Shown here: positions 31,999 through 40,356 of the stretch, piece by piece
Layout of the letters: each line of letters begins with the position of its first letter
Position numbering within the stretch: position 1 is the first letter of the stretch
Assembly: GCA_017527075.1 (NCBI GenBank)
Contig: JAFXQM010000011.1
Location: 1 to 54,662, forward strand
DNA: 54,662 nucleotides
Direction of reading: 5' to 3'
Source of the DNA: Selenomonadaceae bacterium
GTDB taxonomy: Bacteria; Bacillota; Negativicutes; Selenomonadales; Selenomonadaceae
Notes under the pieces: generated by a model
Told to the model about the DNA's origin: nothing
Database searches by the model: none
What the model saw: only the letters and a program-made list of their open reading frames with translations
Position numbers and translations under genes: made by a program

Positions 31999-32651
31999 TG
32001 AATTTGGAAGTAAAACTGATGAAAAATATTTTGGGCGCGAACGACGAAATCGCCACGCAGAATCGGAAAATTTTTTCGGAGCGCGGAGTCGTCGTCATGA
32101 ACTTGATGGGCTCGCCGGGCTCAGGCAAGACCACGCTGCTCGAAAAAACTTTGGCACTGCTCGCCGACAAAATTAAAATCGCGGTGATTGAGGGCGACCT
32201 GTTCACCGCCAAGGACGCGGAGCGAATCGAACGGGCGGGCGTCGACGTGATTCAAATCAACACGGCGGGCGGCTGTCATCTCGACGCGCCAATGATTCAA
32301 AAGGCGTGCGCCGCGCTTGACCTCGACGCAATCGATTTGCTCATCGTGGAGAACGTCGGCAATTTGGTTTGCCCCGCCGAGTTCGACATCGGAGAAAATT
32401 TTAAGGCGGTCGTGCTGTCGATAACCGAAGGCGACGATAAACCGCTCAAATACCCGCTCATCTTCAAAGAGTCGGAAGTCACGCTGCTCAACAAAATCGA
32501 TTTGCTGCCGTTCACGAATTTTGATTTGCGTGCGGCGTGCGAGGATTTGACTACGCTGCACCCGACGATAAAAATTTTTGAAACCTCCTGCACGACGGGC
32601 GCGGGGCTCGGCGAATGGGCGGAGTGGCTGCTCGGAAAGGCGGCGCGCTGA
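31998..32651 (+). CDS. hypB: Hydrogenase nickel incorporation GTPase HypB
   Basis: The P-loop is GSPGSGKTTLLEKT, the metal-binding switch region includes GGCHLDAPM, and NKIDLLP is the guanine motif. HypB works with HypA in nickel insertion. The histidine-rich N-terminus of some homologues is lacking. At 217 residues it has the usual length. The ATG shares its A with the hypA stop (TGATG), and the following gene overlaps in the same way. Confidence 0.95.
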   Translation: MNLEVKLMKNILGANDEIATQNRKIFSERGVVVMNLMGSPGSGKTTLLEKTLALLADKIKIAVIEGDLFTAKDAERIERAGVDVIQINTAGGCHLDAPMIQKACAALDLDAIDLLIVENVGNLVCPAEFDIGENFKAVVLSITEGDDKPLKYPLIFKESEVTLLNKIDLLPFTNFDLRAACEDLTTLHPTIKIFETSCTTGAGLGEWAEWLLGKAAR

Positions 32652-33142
32652 TGGAAAGTTTGTTCGTGACGGAAAACACCGTGCTCGGAATCGGCAACAT
32701 AATTTTGAGCGACGAAGGCTTCGGCGTGCGCGTCGTGGAGTATCTGGAAAAAAATTTTCGCTTCCCCGAAAACGTCAGCCTGATTGACGGCGGGACGCTC
32801 GGCGTGGAGCTTACTCACTTCATCACGGGCACGCGGCGGCTGTTGATTATCGATTCGATTGACGGCGGCGCGGAAGGCGGAAAAATTTTTCATCTGCGCG
32901 GCGAGGAAATAAAAAATCATTTCGCGCAAAAAATTTCGGCGCATGAAGTCGGGATTCAAGATGTGCTGACGATGTTGGAGCTGAGCGGCAAAAAAATTCC
33001 GTGCGTGGAATTAATCGGCGCGCAACCGTTCAGTCTGGAGGCAGGCGTGGAGCTCACGGCGCAGATGAAAAAACTCGTGCCGCTCTTCGCGGACAAAGCC
33101 GTGGAAATTTTGAAGTCATGGGAAGTGGAGGTGCAGCGATGA
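32651..33142 (+). CDS. [NiFe] hydrogenase maturation endopeptidase (HybD/HycI family)
   Basis: The protease removes the C-terminal peptide of the hydrogenase large subunit after nickel insertion. Conserved features are VLGIGNIILSDEGFGV (nickel-sensing Glu), LIDGGTLG (Asp) and SAHEVGIQDVL (His). The 163-residue product from ATG 32651 is of usual length; the longer frame to 32615 runs back into hypB. hypC, D, E and F and the hydrogenase structural genes are not in the window. hisA starts inside the stop codon. Confidence 0.92.
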   Translation: MESLFVTENTVLGIGNIILSDEGFGVRVVEYLEKNFRFPENVSLIDGGTLGVELTHFITGTRRLLIIDSIDGGAEGGKIFHLRGEEIKNHFAQKISAHEVGIQDVLTMLELSGKKIPCVELIGAQPFSLEAGVELTAQMKKLVPLFADKAVEILKSWEVEVQR

Positions 33143-33921
33143 TAATTTTTCCTGCGATTGATTTGCGCGGCGGCAAGTGCGTGCGGCTGATTCAAGGCGA
33201 CTTCGACAAGGAAACCGTTTATTCCGACGACCCGCAGGCGACGGCTCTCAAGTGGCAGGCGGCGGGCGCGAAATTTTTGCACGTCGTTGACTTGGACGGA
33301 GCGCGCGCGGGTTCACCGCAAAATTTGGACGCGATAAAAAAAATCCTCGCCGCTGTCGAGATTCCGATTGAAGTCGGCGGAGGAATTCGCACATTGGACG
33401 ACGCCGAAAAAATTTTGTCGCTCGGAGTTCGTCGAGTGATTCTCGGCAGCGTCGCCGTGGAAAATATTTCTCTCGTCGAGGAGGCGGCAAAAAAATTCGG
33501 CGATAAAATTGTCGTCGGCATTGACGCGCGCGACGGATTCGTTGCGGTTCACGGCTGGGAAAAGTCGAGCGCGGTCAGGGCTGAAGACTTGGCAAAAAAA
33601 ATCGTGGCGGCGGGCGTCAAGACAATCATTTACACCGACATTTCCAAGGACGGAATGTTGAGCGGCGTCGACGCAAAAATTTTTTCTGCGCTGGCAAAAT
33701 CGTCGGGCGCGCAGGTCGTGGCTTCGGGCGGCGTCAAATCGTTGGAAGACATCACTGCGCTGATGGCGGCGGGAGTCGCGGGCGTCATCGTCGGCAAAGC
33801 GATTTACAGCGGCGCGCTGGATTTGAAGACGGCGATTGCAGTTGCGGAGGGCGACGTGACATTTTATCCCGTGTGCCCCGTCAGCAGCTTGAACGCTCTG
33901 AATCGTTCGCCGCGTCTTTGA
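33139..33921 (+). CDS. hisA: Phosphoribosylformimino-AICAR ribotide isomerase HisA
   Basis: HisA catalyses the Amadori rearrangement in histidine synthesis. The TIM-barrel motifs are IIFPAIDLRGGKCVRLIQGD (first catalytic Asp), VVGIDARDGFVAVHGW (second Asp) and VASGGVKSLED. It starts at ATG 33139 overlapping the hydrogenase protease stop, an unusual coupling. After the normal end near residue 240, about 20 residues (FYPVCPVSSLNALNRS) are added before the stop. The hisF partner lies beyond a repeat element. Confidence 0.95.
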   Translation: MIIFPAIDLRGGKCVRLIQGDFDKETVYSDDPQATALKWQAAGAKFLHVVDLDGARAGSPQNLDAIKKILAAVEIPIEVGGGIRTLDDAEKILSLGVRRVILGSVAVENISLVEEAAKKFGDKIVVGIDARDGFVAVHGWEKSSAVRAEDLAKKIVAAGVKTIIYTDISKDGMLSGVDAKIFSALAKSSGAQVVASGGVKSLEDITALMAAGVAGVIVGKAIYSGALDLKTAIAVAEGDVTFYPVCPVSSLNALNRSPRL

Positions 33922-34039
33922 TTGACATTCGCGAAAAATTTTCAGGCGATTCATGCGGGGGCTCGTCCTTTCGTTGGTTAAGCAAAAGGACTCAAAGTCA
34001 ACTGAGGTCTTCGCGGCGCGTTATGCTCGTCGGGCTGAG

Positions 34040-34240
34040 AAATATTTTTTGTCTGTTGAGCCTTACTTTTCTTTGCTTGCCCAAAGAAAAGTAAGCAAAA
34101 GAAAGGGCCCCTCGCAGGGGCGTCGGTCGTTCGTGATTCGGAGTTTCGGGTTCCCCGTGCTGGGTGTGCGCCGGATGACGCCATCACGGCGTCAGACGCG
34201 GCGCGGCCGTCATCCATGACGGCCTCTTGATTCGCGATTC
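34040..34240 (+). repeat. Hairpin-rich intergenic repeat element, copy C
   Basis: Hairpin 1 has a perfect 14-bp stem, CTTACTTTTCTTTG with CAAAGAAAAGTAAG (34062-34095). Then come CCCCTCGCAGGGG, GTTCGTGATTCGGAGT, and hairpin 3 with GGCCGTCAT and ATGACGGCC (34205-34224). It fills most of the 336-base gap between hisA and hisF. The 33922-34039 part shows no gene I can support. Confidence 0.85.
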
Positions 34241-34257
34241 GATTTGGAGGTGATTGA

Positions 34258-35013
34258 ATGCTTACGAAAAGAATTATTCCGTGCTTGGACGTGAAGGCGG
34301 GGCGCGTGGTCAAGGGCACGAACTTTGTCGGCCTGCGCGACGCCGGAGACCCCGTCGAACTGGCAAAGCGTTATGACTTGGAGCGCGCGGATGAATTGGT
34401 TTTCTTGGACATCACGGCTTCGCACGAGGGGCGCGGCACCATGGTCGAGGTCGCGAAAAATTGTGCGGCGCAAGTTTTTATTCCGTTCACGGTGGGCGGC
34501 GGCATTCGCACGGTCGAGGACATGCGCGTCATGTTGGCGGCGGGCGCGGATAAAATTTCCGTCAACAGCGCGGCGGTAAAAAATCCCCGGCTGCTCAGCG
34601 ACGGAGCAAAAAAATTCGGCAGCCAATGCATCGTGCTGGCTGTCGACGCAAAACGCGCGGGCGACGGCTGGGAAATTTTCGTGAACGGCGGACGAACTCC
34701 CACGGGTCTCGATTGCCTGGAGTGGGTCAGGAAAGGCGTGGCACTCGGCGCGGGCGAAATTCTTTTGACGAGCATGGACGCCGACGGCACCAAGGGCGGT
34801 TACGATATCGAACTCACGCGCGCGGTCAGCGAGGCGGTCAACGTCCCCGTGATTGCTTCGGGCGGCGCGGGCGAGCTTGAACATTTTTATGACGTGCTCG
34901 TCGACGGCAAAGCGGACGCGGTTTTGGCGGCGTCGGTTTTTCATTACGGCAAGTACACCATCCGCCAAGTCAAAGAATATTTGCAAGGGCGCGGCGTCGA
35001 AGTAAGATTTTAA
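34258..35013 (+). CDS. hisF: Imidazole glycerol phosphate synthase cyclase subunit HisF
   Basis: HisF makes imidazole glycerol phosphate and AICAR with ammonia from HisH. The 251-residue barrel has the motifs [38 protein letters not shown] and [20 protein letters not shown] precedes the ATG. hisH, hisI and hisE are not nearby. The ribosome site comes shortly after the end of repeat copy C. Confidence 0.97.
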   Translation: MLTKRIIPCLDVKAGRVVKGTNFVGLRDAGDPVELAKRYDLERADELVFLDITASHEGRGTMVEVAKNCAAQVFIPFTVGGGIRTVEDMRVMLAAGADKISVNSAAVKNPRLLSDGAKKFGSQCIVLAVDAKRAGDGWEIFVNGGRTPTGLDCLEWVRKGVALGAGEILLTSMDADGTKGGYDIELTRAVSEAVNVPVIASGGAGELEHFYDVLVDGKADAVLAASVFHYGKYTIRQVKEYLQGRGVEVRF

Positions 35014-35026
35014 CGGAGAAAAAATT

Positions 35027-35608
35027 ATGGACAGAAGAAAATTTTTGAGCGTCATGGCAATGGCGGCGGCGGGTTTATTTTTGCGCGAAGAAAAAGCGGC
35101 CGCCTACATCTTGGAGACGTGGCAACCGCCGATAAGAAAATTATTTTTGAACTTCACCGAGTACGAGGAACGCCCGACAACCGAAGTGATTGTGATTCAT
35201 CACGCGGGCTTCCCCGACGGCGACAAAGATTCTTCCGCCGAAGGGATTCACAAATTTCATCAGGAGGTGAACGGCTGGGCGGGCATCGGATATCATTACG
35301 TGATTCGCAAGGACGGCACGATTGAACAGGGGCGCAAACCTTTGGCGGTCGGCGCGCACGCTTATCAGCACAACAAAAATTCTGTCGGCATTTGCGTCGC
35401 GGGAAATTTTGAACTCGCGAAGCCGAATCAAAAGCAGATGGATTCGCTGAAACTTTTGACGGCGTGGCTTTGTCAGCGATACAAGCTCAACCCCATGGGC
35501 AAGGGCGTTATCGTCGGGCACAGGGACTTGAACGACACCGCCTGCCCCGGCGAAAATCTTTACAAGAAGTTGGATGAGATTCGTCGATATTGCCGAGACT
35601 TTGAATGA
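35027..35608 (+). CDS. N-acetylmuramoyl-L-alanine amidase (Amidase_2), exported
   Basis: The 193-residue protein starts with a Tat-like signal (MDRRKFLSVMAMAAAG). The amidase/PGRP domain shows the zinc ligands in VIVIHHAG, VGHRDLNDTACPG (His and Cys), together with YHYVIRKDGTIEQG. It cleaves the amide between MurNAc and the stem peptide. It follows hisF by 13 bases, so it may be read from the same transcript. Confidence 0.9.
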   Translation: MDRRKFLSVMAMAAAGLFLREEKAAAYILETWQPPIRKLFLNFTEYEERPTTEVIVIHHAGFPDGDKDSSAEGIHKFHQEVNGWAGIGYHYVIRKDGTIEQGRKPLAVGAHAYQHNKNSVGICVAGNFELAKPNQKQMDSLKLLTAWLCQRYKLNPMGKGVIVGHRDLNDTACPGENLYKKLDEIRRYCRDFE

Positions 35609-35974
35609 TTAACGACGACGTGACCTGCGCGGACTCCTCCAATCGTCCTCGTCGACGGGCGCGGGTTTCGGTTTGGGTTTGCGGTTGAGAAAATAAATTC
35701 CGCCGATTAAAACGACGTCCAAAAAAATCAAAACGTTCGTGGCGGTTTGGCTGTCGGATTCGGCGCGCGTCCTCTCCTCGTAACTGGAAAGATTTTTTGA
35801 GGCACCGATGTATTTCGTCCAAAAACTTTCGAGCTGCCCGACGCCCGTGCGCTGATTGATTCCCGCGTCGTAAGCGGCAACCGACATGATGTTGGAGTGA
35901 ACGCGCCAGACCAAATAAAGATTCGAGATGATTAAAATTGCAATGAGGATTCGAGTAACCAGTTGCTTATTCAT
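35609..35974 (-). CDS. Small membrane protein of unknown function
   Basis: The 121-residue protein has two membrane helices, residues 8-26 ([17 protein letters not shown]) and about 80-96 ([16 protein letters not shown]), with a soluble loop between and a proline- and arginine-rich cytoplasmic tail (ending RSPRRSRRR). No family is recognised. Its start overlaps the end of ung, so it is likely co-transcribed with it, and it converges with the amidase gene with no gap. Confidence 0.65.
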   Translation of the reverse strand: MNKQLVTRILIAILIISNLYLVWRVHSNIMSVAAYDAGINQRTGVGQLESFWTKYIGASKNLSSYEERTRAESDSQTATNVLIFLDVVLIGGIYFLNRKPKPKPAPVDEDDWRSPRRSRRR

Positions 35975-36662
35975 GAGTTCCCTCCCGAATGTTTTGGATT
36001 TGCCAGTCGATTGGAGTTTCGCCGATTGATTCGAGGAATTTGTTTACGCGGGAAAACGGGCGGCTCCCGAAAAATCCGCCGCTCGCCGATAACGGACTCG
36101 GATGCGCCGACTCAACGATGAAGTGGCGCGGGTTCGTTATCATATTTTTTTTTGCCCGCGCAGGCCGCCCCCACAGGATGAATGCAAGCGGGCGTTCGTG
36201 TTCGTTGAGCAGGCGGATGATTTTGTCCGTGAAAATTTCCCAGCCGTGTCCGCGATGAGAATTCGCCGCGTGTGCCCTGACCGTCAAGACTGTGTTCAAG
36301 AGGAGGACGCCCTGCTCCGCCCAAGGTTTAAGGCAGCCGTTGTTCGGAATGAAGCAGCCCAAATCGTCGCGCAGCTCTTTGAAGATGTTCATCAGCGACG
36401 GCGGCGGCGGCACGTCCGGCAAGACGGAAAAGCTCAGCCCGTGCGCCTGCCCCGGCTCGTGATACGGGTCTTGACCCAAGATGACGACCTTTGTGTCCGC
36501 GTAACTCGTGAAGTGCAGCGCGTTGAAGATATCGTACATGTTCGGGAAAATTTTTTTCGTGCTGTACTCGTCGATTAAAAATTTTCGCAGCTCTTGGTAA
36601 TACGGCTCCTTGAGTTCGTCGTCCAAAAGCTCAGCCCAATCGTTCCTAAAAATTTTTCTCAT
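35967..36662 (-). CDS. ung: Uracil-DNA glycosylase
   Basis: The enzyme removes uracil from DNA. The 231-residue protein carries GQDPYH (catalytic Asp), [14 protein letters not shown] and the closing [10 protein letters not shown] with [10 protein letters not shown]. The ribosome site AGGAGATACACGCG directly before the ATG is one copy of a 13-bp direct repeat whose other copy ends the folK-folA gene. This shows that the two genes were once overlapping. Confidence 0.97.
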   Translation of the reverse strand: MRKIFRNDWAELLDDELKEPYYQELRKFLIDEYSTKKIFPNMYDIFNALHFTSYADTKVVILGQDPYHEPGQAHGLSFSVLPDVPPPPSLMNIFKELRDDLGCFIPNNGCLKPWAEQGVLLLNTVLTVRAHAANSHRGHGWEIFTDKIIRLLNEHERPLAFILWGRPARAKKNMITNPRHFIVESAHPSPLSASGGFFGSRPFSRVNKFLESIGETPIDWQIQNIREGTHE

Positions 36663-36749
36663 CGCGTGTATCTCCCAAAGAAGGATTTAGGATTTAGGGA
36701 AGTCAACCCTAACACCTAAATCCTAACTCCTAACCCCGCGTGTATCTCC
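36663..36749 (-). repeat. Heptamer array between folA and ung with 13-bp direct repeats
   Basis: CGCGTGTATCTCC occurs at 36663-36675 and again at 36737-36749. Between them lie AGGATTT, AGGATTT and AGGGAAG, followed by four reverse-sense units (CCCTAAC, ACCTAAA, TCCTAAC, TCCTAAC), so the insert could fold on itself. Confidence 0.85.
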
Positions 36750-37641
36750 TGAATTCAAAGCCGTCAAAATTTTTCACGTCGCGCAAAATGAATTCGTCGA
36801 CGGCGGGGAAGAAAGTGTCGGCGTCGGCTTGTGCGTCGACGACCGTCAAAAAAATTTCTGCCGCATATGGAATGAGTTCATTAAAAATTTCCGCGCCGCC
36901 GATGACAAAATTTTCCTCCGCCGAATCGAGCACGCCAAAAAGTTCCTCAACACTGCAGACGACTTCCGCGCCCGAAAAATTTTTCTGCGTTCGGCTCAAG
37001 AGAATATTTCTGCGCCCGTCGAGTGGCTGACGTTTCGGAAAAGTTTCAAGCGTTCGCCGCCCGAAAATAATCGTGTGACCGAGCGTGAGCCGTCGAAAAT
37101 TTTTCAAGTCGGCGGGGATTTTGAAGAGAAGTTCGCCCGCGTGACCGAGCCCGAAAGTTTTGTCGACGCAAGCCACGAGTTTGAGTCTGAAATCCGTCGG
37201 CGAGCCCGCGAAGTGAATTACGTGGTCGCCGTGAAGTTTTGCTTTGAACGTCGGGAAAATTTCCATGAGCGGAATCAGTGCGAAGTCACGGTCGAATAAA
37301 AATTTGTGCGGCACAGTCAATCGTTCGTGAGAAATTTCCGCGCCGAAGAGCACGTCGATATCGATTAAGCGCGCCTCCCACCGCTGCCGCCGCACGCGTC
37401 CGAGTTCCGCTTCGATTCGCTGCAGTTCGTCGAGCAAATCGAGCGGCTCCCGCTCCGTGAAAATTTTTACTGCGGCGTTGAGGTAATGCGGCTGACCGAC
37501 GACGCCCCACGGCTCCGTTTCATAAAACGATGACACCCGCAAAAGTTTCGTAGCGGGAATTTTTTTTATGCGCTCAATCGCCCGCCGCAAAGTTTTTTCC
37601 CGTTCGCCAAGGTTCGCGCCCAAGCCCAAGTAAAGAATCAT
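36730..37641 (-). CDS. FolK-FolA fusion: HPPK joined to dihydrofolate reductase
   Basis: Residues 1-140 are hydroxymethyldihydropterin pyrophosphokinase: YLGLGANLGERE, SSFYETEPWG and the catalytic RWEARLIDIDVLF. Residues 155-303 are dihydrofolate reductase: LVACVDKTFGLG, FKIPADLKNFRRLTLGHTII (with FGRRTLE), RRNILLSR, and FVIGGAEIF. HPPK is more often fused to FolB or FolP, so a FolK-DHFR fusion is unusual. The two domains act at different points of folate synthesis. The stop is now provided by the inserted heptamer array. Confidence 0.92.
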   Translation of the reverse strand: MILYLGLGANLGEREKTLRRAIERIKKIPATKLLRVSSFYETEPWGVVGQPHYLNAAVKIFTEREPLDLLDELQRIEAELGRVRRQRWEARLIDIDVLFGAEISHERLTVPHKFLFDRDFALIPLMEIFPTFKAKLHGDHVIHFAGSPTDFRLKLVACVDKTFGLGHAGELLFKIPADLKNFRRLTLGHTIIFGRRTLETFPKRQPLDGRRNILLSRTQKNFSGAEVVCSVEELFGVLDSAEENFVIGGAEIFNELIPYAAEIFLTVVDAQADADTFFPAVDEFILRDVKNFDGFEFRRYTRG

Positions 37642-37708
37642 TTGTTACGTCTCCGATAAAAATTTTTCTGCAATGTTCAGGCAAAGCGACCGTCTGAAAA
37701 TTTTCCAA

Positions 37709-38074
37709 TCACTGACGGCTTCTGACAAGCTGAACGGCCGCGCCCGCGAATTTTTCTTTGACGGGCGGATTGGGTTTGCGAATCGTAATCTTCAAACCTT
37801 CCAGCAAAAAATATTTCCGCAGAAGAATTTCGCAAATGTCCTGCGCGACGGTCTCAATCAAATTGCGCGGGGTGCCGCCGACAATTTTTTTTATGTCGCC
37901 GAGGACTTGAACGTAATCAATCGTGTCGCCGAGGTCGTCGGTTTTGCTCGCGCGTTCCAGGTCGAGATAAAGTTCCGCATCGACGATAAAGAGCTGCGCG
38001 TGTTGCCGTTCAAATTCGGAGCAACCGTGCCTGCCCTTAACTTCGATGCCCCTCAAAAAAATTGTGTCCGCCAT
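37709..38074 (-). CDS. folB: Dihydroneopterin aldolase FolB
   Basis: The 121-residue protein has FLRGIEVKGRHGC at the N-terminus, DTIDYVQVL, TPRNLIETVAQDIC (the catalytic region) and ITIRKPNPPV at the end. It makes 6-hydroxymethyl-dihydropterin, the substrate for FolK downstream. The gap to folP is 27 bases and a good ribosome site (GGGAGG) precedes the ATG. Confidence 0.95.
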   Translation of the reverse strand: MADTIFLRGIEVKGRHGCSEFERQHAQLFIVDAELYLDLERASKTDDLGDTIDYVQVLGDIKKIVGGTPRNLIETVAQDICEILLRKYFLLEGLKITIRKPNPPVKEKFAGAAVQLVRSRQ

Positions 38075-38101
38075 GAATTTCCCTCCCCGAAAAATTTTTT
38101 G

Positions 38102-38959
38102 TCAGGCGCGAGTCGGAAAGCGTCGACGCGCCAAAACTTTTTTGCGATACAAAATGTCGGCGGTCGAGCACATGCGCGCAACGACTTTGACGTTGTGGAC
38201 GCGAACAAGGTCAATTCCCTTGGCAATCGCGTGAACGCAAAGCGCGCCCGTCGCCTCGTCGCGCTCGTCAATCTTGAGACCCGTCGCCCGCCCGATGAAA
38301 CTTTTGCGGCTGACTCCGACGGTCAAAAGAATTTCTTCGCCGTCCAAAGTTTTCAGCTCGTCGAGTCGGCGCACAACCTCCAAATCTTCCGCGGGCGTCT
38401 TGCCGAAGCCGATGCCCGGGTCGAAAATGAGTTTGTCCGTGTCGAGGCCGTGAGCCCGACAATTTTCCAGCGTCCGACGGAAAAATCTTTGCACGTCGCT
38501 GATAATGTCGCCGTCCGAACATTTCTCGTTGTGCATGGTGATGACCGGCACGCCGAAACTTTTCACGACTTCAATCATGCGCGTGTCTTCCAGGCCGTGA
38601 ACGTCGTTAATAATGTCCACGCCGCATTCGAGAGCGCGCGCGGCGACTTCGGGTTTGTACGTGTCGACAGAAATTGGCACGCTGAACTTCCTGACCTCCG
38701 GCAAAACTTTTTTGAGGCGAGCGAGTTCTTCTTCGGCACTGATTGGCGTTGCGCCCTTGCGAGTGGATTCGGCACCGACGTCGAGAATGTCCGCGCCGTA
38801 CTCAATCATCTGAGCCGCGTGCGCCGTTGCCGTGTCGACGGAAAAATATTTTCCGCCGTCCGAGAAAGAATCGGGCGTGAAGTTCAGAATACCCATGATC
38901 AAAGTTTTTCCGCCGACTTCGATTTTCCGTCCGTCGCGCAGTTTAAAAATTTTTTTCAA
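38102..38959 (-). CDS. folP: Dihydropteroate synthase FolP
   Basis: FolP joins pterin and p-aminobenzoate and is the sulfonamide target. Motifs: IMGILNFTPDSFSDGG, DVGAESTRKGA, FDPGIGFGKT and GVSRKSF. TTG 38959 follows GAGGAG. It is the first gene of the folate operon, behind its own promoter at 38980-39008. No folE or folC is in the window. Confidence 0.96.
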   Translation of the reverse strand: MKKIFKLRDGRKIEVGGKTLIMGILNFTPDSFSDGGKYFSVDTATAHAAQMIEYGADILDVGAESTRKGATPISAEEELARLKKVLPEVRKFSVPISVDTYKPEVAARALECGVDIINDVHGLEDTRMIEVVKSFGVPVITMHNEKCSDGDIISDVQRFFRRTLENCRAHGLDTDKLIFDPGIGFGKTPAEDLEVVRRLDELKTLDGEEILLTVGVSRKSFIGRATGLKIDERDEATGALCVHAIAKGIDLVRVHNVKVVARMCSTADILYRKKVLARRRFPTRA

Positions 38960-38979
38960 GACATCATCTCCTCGTGCGC

Positions 38980-39008
38980 ATTATAACTTATTGTTCGCAT
39001 AAGTTCAA
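38980..39008 (-). promoter_or_regulatory. Promoter of the folate operon
   Basis: On the minus strand TTGAAC (39008-39003) and TATAAT (38985-38980) are separated by 17 bases, directly before folP. Confidence 0.75.
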
Positions 39009-39009
39009 A

Positions 39010-39038
39010 TTGACATTTGCCCGCCGAAACCTTAAAAT
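39010..39038 (+). promoter_or_regulatory. Promoter of the RND efflux operon
   Basis: TTGACA (39010-39015) and TAAAAT (39033-39038) are separated by 17 bases. It is back to back with the folate promoter, with -35 boxes two bases apart, so a regulator bound here could affect both operons. Confidence 0.75.
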
Positions 39039-39075
39039 TCTTTTGAATTTTTCTAAGAAAACGGGAGGGGTCGAA

Positions 39076-40356
39076 GTGGTTTTATCGAGAGCCAAATTGA
39101 TGACTCTGGCGGCGGTTTTAACCGCGTCTTCGATAGTGTTCGGCGGCTGCGGCAAGGATGACCAAAAGCAGCAGGCACAAGTTCAACAGGTGCAAGTCAA
39201 AGCCATGAAAGTCATTCAGCGCGACACGCCGCTTGCCAGCGAATACGCGGGGCACTTGGTCGGCACGGAGGAAGTCAAAGTTCAATCAAAAGTTTCGGGC
39301 AACGTCGTCGAAAAATATGTCGTCGGCGGGCAATACGTCGAGCAGGGGCAGTTGCTTTACCGAATCGATTCGCGGCAATACAATTCCGCCGTGCTCAAAG
39401 CGCAAGCCGACCTGGCGCAGGCAGAAGCCGTCCTCCAACAATCGGTGGCGAATTACAACAACTCGGTGATTGATTTGCAGCGCGACGAAAAATTATTCGA
39501 GAACGCGGCAATCCCCGAACAGTCCGTCACCACTCAGGCGGCATTGGTTCGCGCGAACGAAGCAACCTGCGCGGCGAACGAGGCGGCGATTTACGCGTGC
39601 CAGGCAGCCCTGCGAACGGCACAGGAAAATCTTGACGACACAAAAATTTACGCGCCGATGAGCGGGCAACTCGGCGTCGACGACGTGGCAGTCGGAACCT
39701 TCGCTTCGGCGGGGCAAACGACGCTCGTGACAATCGGTGCGCCCGACCCAATCTTCGTTCAGTTCTCAATCAGCGAATCGGATTATCTCCACTTCATGAC
39801 CGTGCAGAACATGCAATCCGAACACAATCCAATCGCGGTGACGATAACGCTCGCCGACGGCAAAGAATATCCTTTCGAGGGGCGAATCGTCGAGGTTGAC
39901 CGCGAATTGGCAAACAGCACGGGCTCACTCATCATGAAAGCAATCTTCCCGAATCCCAGCGGTCTTTTGATGCCCGGCATGTTCGCGCGCGTCAAACTTA
40001 CCGGCGAAGTCATCCCGAATGCAGTTTTGGTTCCGCAACGCTCCGTCCAACAGCTCTTGGGCAAATCGTTCGTCATGGTCGTCGGCAAGGACAATAAATC
40101 CGAGGCGCGCACCGTTGAACTCGGCGAACAAGTCGGCAGTTATTTCGTCGTCACCAAAGGAATCACCACGAGCGACACCGTTATCGTCGAAGGCTTGACC
40201 AATTTGCGCGAAGGCGTCGACCTGAGCGTTAAGATTGTCTCGCCCGGCGAAATGGGCTTCACACTCGCCAACGTCACCAGCACTTATAACGCGGACGCAG
40301 GACTCACCGCTCCCAACACAAATCCGAACGCTCCCGATAATCTTCGCGGCAAATGA
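39076..40356 (+). CDS. RND efflux periplasmic adaptor (membrane fusion) lipoprotein
   Basis: The 426-residue protein from GTG 39076 (behind GGGAGGGG) has a lipoprotein signal ending in VFGGC. Family features are the lipoyl half-motif KVQSKVSGNVVEKYVVGGQYV with GQLLYRIDSRQY, an alpha-hairpin rich in A/Q, and the beta-barrel segment TLVTIGAPDPIFVQFSISES. It joins the inner membrane pump to an outer membrane channel. The symporter gene overlaps by four bases. No TolC-like gene is in the window. Confidence 0.93.
   Translation: MVLSRAKLMTLAAVLTASSIVFGGCGKDDQKQQAQVQQVQVKAMKVIQRDTPLASEYAGHLVGTEEVKVQSKVSGNVVEKYVVGGQYVEQGQLLYRIDSRQYNSAVLKAQADLAQAEAVLQQSVANYNNSVIDLQRDEKLFENAAIPEQSVTTQAALVRANEATCAANEAAIYACQAALRTAQENLDDTKIYAPMSGQLGVDDVAVGTFASAGQTTLVTIGAPDPIFVQFSISESDYLHFMTVQNMQSEHNPIAVTITLADGKEYPFEGRIVEVDRELANSTGSLIMKAIFPNPSGLLMPGMFARVKLTGEVIPNAVLVPQRSVQQLLGKSFVMVVGKDNKSEARTVELGEQVGSYFVVTKGITTSDTVIVEGLTNLREGVDLSVKIVSPGEMGFTLANVTSTYNADAGLTAPNTNPNAPDNLRGK

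Noticed and set aside
33953..34219. Open frames in the hisA-hisF gap
   Set aside because: They are readings of hairpin element copy C; the same element reads differently in the other copies and there is no ribosome site.
38974..39075. N-terminal extension of the efflux adaptor
   Set aside because: It runs through the promoter; the GTG at 39076 has the ribosome site and begins the lipoprotein signal.
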